This document shows, piece by piece, positions 24,981 through 36,120 of a DNA stretch of 64,000 bases. The position numbers were made by a program, and so were the translations under genes. Position 1 is the stretch's first letter; every line of letters begins with the position of its first letter. Source of the DNA: Dolomedes plantarius (lineage: Eukaryota; Arthropoda; Arachnida; Araneae; Dolomedidae). Location of the stretch: NCBI GenBank assembly GCA_907164885.2, contig OU015493.1, positions 59,389,935 to 59,453,934 of the forward strand, given 5' to 3'. The notes under the pieces are model-generated. The model was given only the letters and a program-made list of their open reading frames with translations, had not been told where the DNA came from and ran no database searches.

Positions 24981-25734
24981 TTTCCATATTCTTAAATAAA
25001 ATGATTTTTTACCTAGCGATAGTTCTTTTAGAGCGAGAACGATATCGATTGCAAAAAGGTAAAGGGGTAAACATAAAAATAAAATTTAACATTCAACATA
25101 AACATTCAACAAAAAAATCCTGAACCCACAATAAAAATCTACTAAATATCCATTTAAAATGTCTGATAATAACTGATTTCAATCTCGATATCATATAATA
25201 ACTTAGACAGGTAAATCTTTTTGTTAACTTACAGTACTTATTTAAATAATAATTATCGAAATAGATGGACTTTCGGGGTAACACAATGCATTTTTTCCAC
25301 CCAATACATTCCGTATTATATTTGTCGATGAACCCGTCTATGATTTAATGGTGATTCTATCTTGAAATGTCACATAAATTTTAACGAAAATTTAGGAGAC
25401 ATTTTCAATAGGCCCACTTTGTCTTTTCTCAGGCGTGACATCACTTGGAAAACTATGGTTTCTGGTAGTGGAAAATTTTCAGGTATAGAAAAACTCCGCT
25501 CACGTATCTGCATTATCCAGAACAATCTGAAAACATTCTTACTCATCCTGCTACAATGGGTTCTTTAAAAGAGTGATCAATGGCTTTTGTAAACGAATGA
25601 TATTATATAGAAGTAAATATCGAAATGTTAATGTTGAATAATAAATAAATAACGTCTTCAGTAAATGAGAATCTGTTCGAGGAAGTTTAAAGAAAACTTT
25701 ATTAAAAAAAAAAATCGGCTGGCACTTGTTTTCT
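24981..25734. other. No gene recognised
   Basis: AT-rich; ORFs on the minus strand at 25093-25284 and 25551-25859 lack known motifs. Confidence 0.4.
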
Positions 25735-25926
25735 GGTGGTAGGTACTTCTTCTGAAATTGGCCCATGAATATCCACAAAGTTTTGCTGGCTACTTTATTT
25801 TGGGAGCACCGTTTAGGTGAGCCAGTATTGTTCCCTATGAGGGGATGACACGGAAACAACCAAGCCTTAATCGGGATTTGAACCCGTCCACTACGGGGCA
25901 GCTCAAAACACTAACCACTATAATAT
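25735..25926 (-). mobile_element. tRNA-derived SINE, copy 1
   Basis: On the minus strand: ATAGTGGTTAGTG (A-box region as in Asp/Glu-type tRNAs), then GGTTCAAATCC, a perfect B box. A body follows with CTGGCTCACCTAAACGGTG and TAGCCAGCA, whose ends can pair. The same body occurs at 42480-42712 and 47770-47935. Pol III promoter and tRNA origin are inferred from the boxes. Confidence 0.65.
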
Positions 25927-25936
25927 GTGTGTGTGT

Positions 25937-25949
25937 GGGGGGGGGGGGG
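25937..25949 (+). repeat. (GT)n followed by 13 G
   Basis: A GT run (25927-25936) passes into 13 consecutive G. Unusual in this AT-rich window and prone to slippage. Confidence 0.9.
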
Positions 25950-26514
25950 CAGCGTTTAAAACCCTTTGAGGGGCGCCGTTTGCACAGTGCAAACGCCTAA
26001 AACTAGTCTTTTTTCACTTGTATTCAATGCATTCCAGTTAAATGATCAGAAAAATGGTTAGTACTACCATCTGTTATCAGTTTAAAGAAGTAAAAACATT
26101 TTACAACCTTTAATTAGTAAATATTTCAAGATTCTTTAGTTTAATACAAATCGGTAAAAATCTACATCCTGCAAACGGGGGAGGTTGCTTGCCCCTGAAA
26201 GGGTTAAGGAACGGTAAACCCCCAGAGTCAACAGCAAATATCAAGTAAAAATGTCTGCTATGGAAGCTATAAGGATTTCGAGCGTTTTTAAAATTATGTA
26301 AACTGCAATACATTTGAAGGTGGTGTCTTTTTTTGTAGCAGATAAGTTACATATCCATTAAAAAAGAAAAAGCTAGAATAATCAAAGAAAATGTTTAGAA
26401 TAGAAGTGAGCGATTTTCACTTCTAATTTAGATGAGTAAAGTATTCAATTTCTAGAAAACCGTTAATGTCGTTTCCAAAGTTAGAGCTTTTTGGGAAACA
26501 AAAGAAATGATGAT
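25950..26514. other. No gene recognised
   Basis: Contains a near-perfect palindrome at 25977-25995 (CGTTTGCAC / GTGCAAACG). The minus-strand ORF at 26110-26313 has no known motif. Confidence 0.35.
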
Positions 26515-26519
26515 TTAAT

Positions 26520-27010
26520 CGATTAATTTATTCAAATGTAAACAGCCACGAGCGGCCGACCGTGTACAAATCGAGTGCAAAGTTCTCCGGAGCGGCCTCG
26601 CTCCGCCGTAAATCTCGTTTAGCAGGGTACACAATCCATCTTCGTCACCCTGAAAAGTCAGGCCCTGAACTTTCCTTTTTGACCCACGCGAATCGGAACG
26701 ATTTCCGAATTCCAGAACAGGCAAAATTACGCACCCGTAGTAGTTGACATTCCCCGGAGAAGGTTCCGCGTTCGATTTGGGTCCAAATCGCTTCGAGTAC
26801 TCCGCACGCGAGCCGAGTCTCGTGATCCAGAGAGAAAGTTAACTGCGAGTTTTCGTGATCGGTATTCAGTCGGAATGATTCCCGATTGCTGGCTCCGAAG
26901 GCCCCTTTGTCTTTCTTCTCTGTCGTGGATGTTGCGCCTTATGGTCTGCTGGTGTACGTCGCCGTTTTTCCCCCGAGATGTTGACGTTACATGAGCGTGA
27001 ATCCGGCGCC
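26520..27010. promoter_or_regulatory. CpG-rich single-copy-looking patch
   Basis: About 490 bp with many CpG dinucleotides (for example AGCGGCCGACCGTG, CTCCGGAGCGGCCTCG, GTACTCCGCACGCGAGCC) in a window where CpG is otherwise scarce. No repeat family, TIR or protein motif is recognised. ORFs on both strands (26562-26747, 26515-26724) look incidental. It might be a promoter, enhancer or first exon; this is inference from composition only. Confidence 0.3.
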
Positions 27011-28088
27011 GAAAATAACCATTATTTCCGTCTGTCTTGTTGCATAAAATGACGATAGGTGCAATGAAAGATCAAACTCGGGAAAATAAAGTTTGCGCCT
27101 CACGCTAGAGACCATCTTTTGAGGCATTTCGCCTAAAATTTTAAAACACGTTCCTTGCATCGGTTTCAAATATCACAATAATATTGTTCATAAAAAATGT
27201 TATTGTAATTATTATTTTCGAACTTTTTTGAGGGATTCACATGCATGCTTAGAATTTAAAAATTCAGGAATGCCCCTTTAAATGTTTTATGGAAAATATT
27301 TTACAATTTAAACTAATTATTACCTATTATTTATTAGATATTACTAAAGAAACAAATTAGTCATGCAAGAGGCATATAAATAAGAAGGAATGCCATAAAA
27401 AATACCTGTTGGAATCACCACTATTAGAAAAAAAAAATAAATTGAAAGCTATTTCTTTAATAAAGCGTTGTCTGGAATCCTTCCTCAATCTGCGCTAGGC
27501 ATAGTAGTTAAGATTTTTCCAGACATTTAAAAAATATCTTACTAAGAATGTTCTACGGTTCAATAGCAGAAAGACGCATTAAATATTGGTTCTCTCGCAC
27601 AAACCCATCATCAGCTTGCCCGAAAATTGCTCTTTTTGGTGGTTCATTGATTTCGTTTGTCTTCCAATCCGATGAGATTTGTCCATTCTTTGAGTAATGA
27701 CCCCTCTTCTCTCCCATTCATATATTTTTGGTCTTTATCGCCTGCCAGAGTAATCTTCGCGAGGTGTTCGTACACCTTTGGAAAGTCACTTATGGGTCGC
27801 TTTCTTGGGCGCTCTTAGTCCATTTTCAATTGAAATGGCGCCGTCTCTCGCACAACATTCATGCATGCATTTTTATCCCTTTAATATCGATATGAAACGG
27901 CGGAGAGAATTTAATCGACCATTTTCGGTATTCCGGCCCGGTACTCTACATTGTAAAAATGAAATGCTGTTTAAGAGTGTAATGTTTCTGGGTAGCGAAT
28001 TGACCTGTTTTGGGTATCCCATATTTGAATCTTGAGCATGCTTTCGTACCCCTCTAGTTATACTTATTTTTTTGTAATAGACCTAAAA

Positions 28089-28091
<3 letters not shown>
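27011..28091. other. No gene recognised
   Basis: Positions 27600-27960 are GC-balanced and look single-copy; the rest is AT-rich. No motif found. Confidence 0.35.

Positions 28092-28164
<73 letters not shown>
28092..28164. repeat. (TA)n microsatellite
   Basis: About 36 TA units. The Tyr-Ile-rich ORF across it is an artefact. Confidence 0.95.
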
Positions 28165-28167
<3 letters not shown>

Positions 28168-28595
28168 ATATCTTAAATATTATGCCCTCCATTCTATCAT
28201 TTCAACTCCCTTTCCTAAATCCAATCCCCAGTAATATTAATTTATCGCTTTAAAACCCTTAGCCACAGAACTTCCCATGAATTGCATGGCTTTGCATTTC
28301 TCCACGTGTATATTTCCGAATTCAGGAGTGGGTTAGCATCGTTAGCCCCTAAATCTGCTGACCCTACAAATAATAGTCATATGTTCCTCTCGCCTCTAGC
28401 GTTTAATGTTAAGGGTGATATTATTCCGATCCGTTCTTCTGAAATGAACGGATGTACTCTTGTCGCTCTAATAAACGATTCGGTCCGACTGCTTCCAAAT
28501 TTAATTTTTATACCTTTCGGGCTGAGTCTAGCTCCAGCCATGTAAATATGAACTAGTTTTCCTTTTCAGGTTATAATTTAAGGATGTGATGTAAT
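28165..28595. other. No gene recognised
   Basis: An 87-residue + strand ORF (28282-28545) in GC-balanced DNA has no recognisable motif; coding status is unknown. Confidence 0.35.
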
Positions 28596-29075
28596 GGGTA
28601 CATTACTTACGTGTACATTACTTACATGCGTGTACCAACCTCCCTCAATGCAATTCGGTACGTAGAGTTGCTGGGTGATCACCACCATCCGTTTAATGCT
28701 GTTCTGTTATCCGCACGGTAATGGAGTTTTCCAGCAAGACAACTGTACCTCTCACAAGTCCCGGTTGGCTACTGGCTGGTTGGATGAGCATTCCTCTGAC
28801 TTCTCTGTCATGAATTGGCCACCTAGAAGCCCAGACTTAAATCCTATTGAGCATCTTTGGGATGTTTTGAAATAAGGCGTGAAAGGCCATCGCACAGCAT
28901 CAAAGAACCTTACTGAATTATGGACAGCTTTAGCCAATATTTGGCAAGCCATTCCCGTGGAACGTTTCCAGAAACTTGTTGAATCTATGCCTCGTCGTGT
29001 GGCAGCCGTTATCAAGGCCAGAGGAGGCCCAACTCGTTACTAGGTAGGTATCCCTAATTCAGTGGCACTTCAGTG
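28596..29075 (+). mobile_element. Tc1 transposon 3' fragment
   Basis: The right terminus CAGTGGCACTTCAGTG ends at 29075, next to TA (29076-29077). The matching left terminus is not present upstream, so the element is 5' truncated or deleted; the left limit is approximate. It encodes the C-terminal third of a Tc1 transposase and runs directly into a (TA)n tract. Confidence 0.8.
28660..29043 (+). pseudogene. Tc1 transposase C-terminal fragment
   Basis: The frame from about 28675 reads NGVFQQDNCTSHKSRLATGW, with the second catalytic Asp, then WPPRSPDLNPIEHLWDVLK with the catalytic Glu. TAA at 28873-28875 interrupts, then the same frame continues GVKGHRTASKNLTELW and ends SMPRRVAAVIKARGGPTRY before TAG at 29041-29043. 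Between that Asp and Glu there are 36 residues, not the 34 of the neighbour at 23570. The stop fits a CAA to TAA change. The DNA-binding half is absent. Confidence 0.88.
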
Positions 29076-29095
29076 TATATATATATATATATATA
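29076..29095. repeat. (TA)n tract at transposon end
   Basis: About 10 TA units that start at the Tc1 terminus. Confidence 0.9.
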
Positions 29096-29114
29096 GGTAT
29101 ATAGGTATATATCT

Positions 29115-29261
29115 GGTTGGTTGGTTGGTTGGTTGTCGTGTCCATGGACAGTCAAAATAGATGACACCGTGGCTGGTCCGCACAGCCTCAGCAATCTGGA
29201 GGCAATTGTCCGCATAAAGGTCCTCTTGGGGACAATCACTAATCTGCTGCATTGCAGGCAT
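29115..29261 (-). repeat. (GGTT)n run with possible retroposon
   Basis: Five GGTT units (29115-29134) read on the minus strand as an (AACC)n tail after about 125 bp of GC-balanced sequence. This could be a short retroposon 3' end on the minus strand. It borders the mariner-like fragment that starts near 29262, and the boundary between them is not clear. Confidence 0.4.
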
Positions 29262-29482
29262 TATTGCGAAACACTTGCAGAGAACTGGATTACCATTCAG
29301 ACGTTTGTCGTGCTACAAAAGGTGCCCACATTGAAATCTATGGTACTACGATCAAAGTCTATGATGATATTAAAACTTGGTGAGAATTTCTTTCTATTTA
29401 AATAATTTTTTTTTTAAATTCTAATGGGTAGTTTCGTAAAAATAAATCATGACTTTTGGAGGCTTTTAGCCCGGACACCATG
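29262..29482 (+). mobile_element. Tc1/mariner-type 3' end, truncated
   Basis: Matches the right arm of the fold-back element at 50903-51463: CGAAACACTTG.AGAGAACTGGATTACCATT, then AAAGGTGCCCACAT.GAAATCTATG, and the terminus TTTTAGCCCGGA. It ends beside TA (29483-29484). In frame it would encode LLRNTCRELDYH and KGAHIEIYG, the C-terminal end of the transposase. The upstream part is missing. Confidence 0.75.
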
Positions 29483-29484
29483 TA

Positions 29485-31845
29485 TTTTTATTCTAACAAA
29501 GAATATATAAAATGAAGCATCCAAAAAAAAAATCGAAAGTTCGTGTTTCAAAGGGAAACACAAAAGGGAAACACCCTTTCGTGGACAGGAGTGTTGGATC
29601 CTTATTTTTTTCTTTTGTAAACAGCAAAGGTCCATTGATAACAAAGTTTAATAATTCCAGTATGAAGGGCTATGAAGCCAAATTATTGATTTCTACGTTT
29701 GTGCCGAATGTACAAAAGGGTAAATAAACGAGAAGTTTGGAAAAACGTGATTGGTAAGTCATTATACCTGTTCTTAAACATTGTTTTTGGATTGATTTGG
29801 AGTTAAAGATAGAAGAAAAGATAAACCTCTATACATGAGTTCACATACAAGTAGCTGAAATACTAATAATGAATGCTTGAACTCTTAGCATTTTAAATAA
29901 ATATAGGCTTTTTTACCTGAAGAATAAACATCTGTTTCTATCAGATTTGCTTACATAGATGTGAAAAAAAGTTCATGCTACAGTTATTCGTTGCACTTTA
30001 CTGTTGTTTTCTGGCGCTCGTTAAAATGACTCGATGTTTGCTTCTGTAAAACTGAACCAACTTCGAGTTCTTAGAATATGACGTAAGGTGATTAGCCTCT
30101 GCTATTCAGAATTTAGATCCATTTTATGAAAAGTTAAGCACACATATGCAAATACTTCCTGAAAAGGGTGAAATACCTCTTGAATACTTCCAGAAATATA
30201 AAAATAAATAACAACAATAGCGCAAAATGATTTAAAGCAGCTCTCTTTACGTATGAAATGAGATAACTGGCTCATTACGATCTGCAGAACTTTTACGCAT
30301 GATATGTATTACGGAAGACCTACAAGATGCACTCTAATGGGAAGAACTGCTTTATGATAAACGTTTCCGTAGAAATGCCCTCCTATATTTAATTTTTTCG
30401 AATGAAAATAAATAGCAAAGGAGTAACTAAAATTTTCGAAATTCAGCGAATTTTCTGTACACAAAAAACCCATCCAATTATGATTGTGAAGAGAACTGAA
30501 CGATGCAAAGACATTTTCTTTTTCTCTGTCGAACAAGAATGGGCAACCGAAATTTGTCATGTGCTACTTATATTCAGTCGAGCGGAGTAACGCAACTGGT
30601 TCTTTGGACAGTTTCAAAATTACACTACAAAAATTTAGGCCTTCAATTTACGAAAAGTATACACAACACTTTTGTCCGTCGTTGAAACGATAAAATTGAC
30701 TATCTGAGAAAAAGCTTGGGTACTTTTTTGTTTAGAGGCGGATTACAGTATGGGCGCACTGAGCGAGACATTTATGGCTCTCCAAAAGTTCAAGGGCCTC
30801 CAAAAGTCAGAGCTTCATTAGAACCTTTATTAGAAATTGTATGTTTTTATAGTATCTATTATATTTAAATCAATTTATTAGTTTTTGACTATGAATTTCA
30901 GTCTACTTTTCTAAATGTGGATTAAAATATTGAAATCAATTCATCAGATAAATAAAATTCTGTACTTAGAAAAAAATGCCTTGAAAATTTGAGTTGCAAT
31001 CAATTTATTATTTGTAATTAATTTCAATCAATTTTTAAATAAATCAATTTTTTGAAATTGACCAATTTGCAGCTCTAGGGGCGACACATCCATTTTTAAC
31101 TCTTCGCCGTGCTGAAAACTGTGGTCCTAGTTCGTAAACAAAATCGAATTTGAAATTTTTTCTCTAATGTTTATTAGATATGATGTACAAGCACTAGATT
31201 ATGAAGACACTATTGATAAATTCGGCAAACTTAAAGCAAGAAAAGTACCACTGTGGACTATGTTTCAATGTTTTCATTTTCATTACCAAATAATTTATTT
31301 ATAGGTTGTGTTTAATAGGTACATTTCCTTTTTCTTTAAAACTCTCAGTCGGTTGTTTCGAGGTTTAAAGTTAAAGAAGCTTTTAATTTTTTTCATATGA
31401 AGAAGAAATAAATACTATGAATTGTTCATTACAATAAATATTGACAACATTAACTTCTAAGGCGAGTTGTAGAAAATTTAATCAGTCTGATAAGATAAAT
31501 TCTATTGATCTTTTTTTAATGAGACAGAAAAACGTCTGACGTTTGCATATAGGCTCAAAACTATAAAATCCTCTCCTGGAGGGGATACGAGTGGCCTCAA
31601 AGTTTGTTTGCGCTTACAGACGAAAATCTATGAAATCCGATCCTGAAGCGGTTAAGTGGGGCTCAAAATTTGGTCGCCTTGTAAGGCTCCGGATTACAGT
31701 TTGTTTAATCCCTTACAATCTACCTTTTAATTATTCAATCAGATGCTAGTCTAATTTCACGAAAACTCTTTTGATATCTCTCTTATAAGATAGGAACCTT
31801 TTCTTATTAATTTCGACTATATTCCAGAATGTTATTTTGAAGAAA
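29485..31845. other. Long stretch without genes
   Basis: Short ORFs without motifs. The string CGGATTACAGT occurs at about 30738 and 31690 as a direct repeat of unknown meaning. Some gene-poor hAT-like phrases around 30730-30830 and 31550-31710 are too weak to call. Confidence 0.35.
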
Positions 31846-31851
31846 CGATCA

Positions 31852-32192
31852 TTCGGGGACCTGAGGTAGCCAAGTGCTAACGCGTTGGGACTGGGACTGG
31901 GGGTGCGCAGCTTGAATCCCAACGGACGCCATTAAATACCTTCGTGTCTAGGTGGGATATGGGCACGTTAAATCTGTACAGCGAAAAGTCCTCCTATGAT
32001 TCAGAGAAGGGGGGAGAAGGTGCGAACTCTCAAAATGTCAACCCTGGGGTTTCTTGGTCAAAACTGAGGTGGCAACAGGGGGTGGTGTTGGTTCACTTAT
32101 ACGGCAGAAGCATTGAAGCAAACAATGATTGTCGCAGATGAAGTTCTAATGTCTTCATTGAGAAGTGCCCCGAATCGGCAAACAACAACAAT
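31852..32192 (+). mobile_element. tRNA-derived SINE with AAC tail
   Basis: GGTAGCCAAGTGCTAACGCG (A-box region) is followed by GCAGCTTGAATCCCAACG (B-box region), a GC-rich body of about 230 bp and a 3' tail of CAAACAACAACAA. The hexamer CGATCA on both sides (31846-31851 and 32193-32198) may be the target duplication. The AAC tail resembles that of the LINE at 18557, so that LINE type may have mobilised it. Confidence 0.6.
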
Positions 32193-32198
32193 CGATCA

Positions 32199-32668
32199 AT
32201 CTTCTTCGTGGAATAAATTCATAAAGATGCAGCAACAAACATCCAACAGCCTTCTTACTTAAAACATAAGGAGTAAAATATTTATGAAGGAAACCAGTCT
32301 GAGCATCGAACTCCGATAAACTTTCAATCGGCAGATAATTGACTCAATTCCATCTCAAAATTTCGGCTCACGCTCGGGGATATCACGTTAGCAGCAATTC
32401 TTTCGACATCAATCGCGGTGCAATGCCATTTATCGTTGAAGATTTCAGCCGGTGGTTTGCCCCATATTGCTGATTCGGCAAAGTGATACAGAATTTTCCC
32501 TCGTGCTTTTACCCGAAACTTGACGATATATATCCAAACGCGCCCATCAATGCGTTGCAAGTCCAGCTATCTCAGTAATAAAATAATTATAATATTGAAT
32601 ATTAGAACCATGAATAAGCAGGAAATCCAACGTAAATAACGCACAAATAGCAGTAAGGTGCAATTTTG
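32199..32668. other. GC-balanced stretch, no gene recognised
   Basis: Positions 32290-32560 look single-copy with scattered CpG. The 78-residue minus-strand ORF has no known motif. Confidence 0.35.
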
Positions 32669-32709
32669 TATACGGCCGTTTCGAAGCTGCAACGGAGCTT
32701 CTTCATCAG
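32669..32709 (-). ncRNA. Hammerhead-ribozyme-like core
   Basis: On the minus strand: CTGATGA (32703-32709), one A, a stem of six perfect pairs GAAGCT/AGCTTC with a 7 nt loop (32683-32701), then GAAAC (32678-32682) and GGCCGTA. These are the two conserved hammerhead strands in order around helix II. ACGGCCGT can form the very short helix III known from type I hammerheads of Penelope-like retroelements. Against it: an extra A precedes helix II, and the flanks do not form a convincing helix I. Possibly a decayed ribozyme; activity is untested. Confidence 0.4.
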
Positions 32710-32725
32710 TGGCAAAGAACTTAGT

Positions 32726-33222
<497 letters not shown>

Positions 33223-34950
33223 TATATGCTACAAAAATGATAGGCACATAAGCCATACTACATTCGTTTTTAAAAATACTTCACTGTTTAATCGTCATTC
33301 AGTTGAGGTAAAAGAAGGGTTCATATCCATTTAGATTGCTGCTTCCTGTCGACTTAAGAAGGAATATATATTATTTCATGACAATTATTTTATTTTCAGA
33401 AAAGAATGCGTTAGTACGATCGCTGTCAGTGTAAACTGATTAAAAATTAAAGGGGAATGCTCGAGTACCTTTGTAAGTTGTTTCTAAATCAGTCAAAAAT
33501 GTTATCGCCGAAAGCACCATCGTTGAGCACAAACAGCTTAAATCTAAAAAATAGCGATAAATTATTAAATCCAATCCTTGATTTATCCATAACACGAGCA
33601 GACTGAAATATTAACATCAAACATTCAAAATAAATCTCTTTTTTTTATAGAACATCGGAATTAGCTTAAATTCCCCATAACGTACGATTATTAGCTGACT
33701 GGTAGTTCAAGCTAAAACTAAATTTTAACGGCTGAAAATTTTGGATAAAAGCTTCTTTCTTATATCCTGGGGATATACCAGTGATTGCTGGATGTCCGAC
33801 CAATTTTCATCTGATTCACACTCCCCAGTGCGCTTTTGTTACGATAATGTATTCGACCATAAATAGATTGAGCGTTTTTCTTTTCAAAAATAAACAAGAA
33901 GACTCAATAGTTCAACAACAGGTGCGTACGAAAATAAACAATTACCCACCAATTCTGGCTGCTAGGAATCGTTAGGGTTGATTTAGACAGGTAAATTACA
34001 GACTCGTAAAACTAGAGGAATGTGTTCAGCGTTCGTGAAAGTTGCCACTCTTTCGGAACGTTCTGATTTTTCTTCGGGACGTTTCTTTTGACTTTTTTTT
34101 TTTTAATATTTTTTTTTCTATTTACTCTCCCTACGTCTCCAAACTACGAAAATTTGCTTGTCACGCAATCTGTTGTCTCTATCGGCGCTTGGCATGCAAG
34201 TTAGAAAGTGGAACTGTCTTGTATACTTTCGTGTAAATCAATCTGCAAATGCATTTGCCCCGCGGAAGTTGAAGAAGTAAAACTGACGGACAAGTCATTT
34301 TTCAGTTCCCTCCTTTAGGGTAGCATAGTGTTGGAAAGGTTTTGCATGTTATTCACGGTGAAATTCGATGTCGAATCTTTGGCGAAAGAAGGGAATTTTT
34401 AAATTACCTCCTCAAATGGTATCGTTTAGCACTCTGTAGATAGCTATGAGTTTTTCGCAGATATAGCAATGAGGAAGTGTGTCGTGATGGGAGACATCGG
34501 GCCGCGAGCTAGACCCGGCCCGCCAATCTATTTATTACGACCCACGTTTTACTCTTTTATTCAGTTAGTTTTACTTTTGGTGGTTTGGAAGACAACTTTT
34601 TTTTTTAAACTTACACACATTTTGAATGCTTTTCTCTGTCTTAGATATGTATTTATATAACCGTTACTATTTTTTAAATATTGATTTGATTTTTTTAATA
34701 TTTAAATTTTAAAGAATGCTAACATTTTTTTGTACATATGTTGAACCAATGACTCTAGTTACTTGTTTATTTTTAATTACAAGTAAAGGAAAAATTTCAA
34801 AATAATTTGTCAGAATTTATTTAAGTTTCTTTATTCAAAAATGTCTTTTTTTTTCTCACAAAGTTTTGCTCCAATAAAATTATTTTCTGAATTCCTCCGT
34901 TAAATCGAAACTCCTACGGTAAATTTAATTAAGATAGAACAAAAAACGCT
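33223..34950. other. No gene recognised
   Basis: AT-rich DNA. GGGCCGCGAGCTAGACCCGG at 34500-34520 recalls subterminal hAT sequence but has no terminus. The distal ~300 bp may be diverged flank of the next repeat copy. Confidence 0.35.
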
Positions 34951-34959
34951 GAATGAAAT

Positions 34960-35160
34960 TTCATAACTTGCAAGGTATTGTAGATGTACCTTGCTTAAGA
35001 AGGGCAAATCCCGAAAAATTCCATTCCGACATAAATTGGCGTGAAGCACAGATGTACAGTAGATGTTTCTGATTCTAAAAGCTCTATAGTATGTTGTCGC
35101 TAAGAAAATTAAGTACTCTTTTTTTACGAATTTTGTATCCCTCTCTTGGGGTGGACCTTT
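34960..35160 (+). repeat. Ancient dispersed repeat, copy B
   Basis: Shares GAATGAAATTTCATAACTTG, CTTGCAAGG, AAAAATTCCATTCCGA, AAGCACAGATGTACAG and, downstream, GAATTTTGTATCCCTCTC with the copy near 59510-59800. Same orientation as copies A, C and D. Confidence 0.55.
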
Positions 35161-35700
35161 CGGAAAAGGGTTCTTGATTTTTTAGTACCTTTTTTAATGA
35201 GGTTACAATATTGTCATGAAGACTGGTAACCCGCATTGTACGCAGATAAGCATTTATTTTAAAATAGTCGGAATTCACACTAAAGTAAAAGCCAATAACA
35301 GTTGAAAGAAGTTTACTTTTAAGCTTGAGGCTTTGATATGGTGGTCTCTTGATTGATGTAACGTTCATTATACTGTAACATAACCGCCATTTACTGTAAC
35401 ATAATCGTTAGTTATTCACTTATCAAATTCTTAACCTTATGAAAATCTGTCTTGTTCTCTAAGTTAAACGATGCAACTCCGTAATCCTCTAATTAACCGT
35501 GTTTGGCCTTACAAAGTGACTCCATAGGCTGTTAATTGTTGACTTATGGGCAGACGTGCTGGCCATTAACACACACATTCCGTGTTATGATCTTCCCAGA
35601 AAAATCCTTAACAAATGTCCTTTTTTATAAATGAAAAATGGAGTTATATTACCTCAGCAGAGAATAAATTCATAAGTGTAAAATCCTCATGCCTTTGAGC
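35161..35700. other. No gene recognised
   Basis: The 94-residue minus-strand ORF (35084-35368) lacks known motifs. Confidence 0.35.
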
Positions 35701-35704
35701 TTAA

Positions 35705-36116
35705 ACCTGCTGTGTACTAACCCTATTGGATTCGCTCACCCCAATGTTAACCTACGGAGAAAATGTGTCCAAGGATTGCCGCCTTGGATTTAAAGATGTT
35801 TTTAATGAGTACTCCGTAATAGAGAAAGAAATTTTACACCTTGGGGCTCTTTTCGTTAAAAAATGCAAATAATATTTTAAAATTTAAATTATTCGGGGAA
35901 AAATCTGGTATAGTGTGTTTTAAACACTGATAAATTATTTGGTGGTCGAAATATCTAAAATGAATCCTGTTGCAAGGTGCAGAAAAGTTTCAAGCTATCT
36001 GAAAATACCCTTTTTATTGGATTATCAGCATTTATGTAGTTGTAAATAGTAGACAATTTTTCTCCGTAGGCTAACATTCAGGTGAACGAATCCAATAGGG
36101 TTAGTACAAAGCAGCC
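35705..36116. mobile_element. TTAA-flanked MITE, copy 1
   Basis: A 412 bp element with long imperfect inverted termini (CTGTGTACTAACCCTATTGG at the left, its complement at the right, continuing for about 60 bp) and TTAA on both sides (35701-35704 and 36117-36120). TTAA is the piggyBac-superfamily target. A 413 bp sister lies at 51701-52113. Non-coding; the autonomous partner is not in the window. Confidence 0.88.
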
Positions 36117-36120
36117 TTAA

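Noticed and set aside
30735..31700. hAT-like element suggested by CGGATTACAGT at both sides
   Set aside because: The shared string is in direct, not inverted, orientation and no 8 bp duplication or terminus was found.
34500..34520. hAT subterminal sequence (GGGCCGCGAGCTAGACCCGG)
   Set aside because: No terminus, target duplication or partner end nearby.
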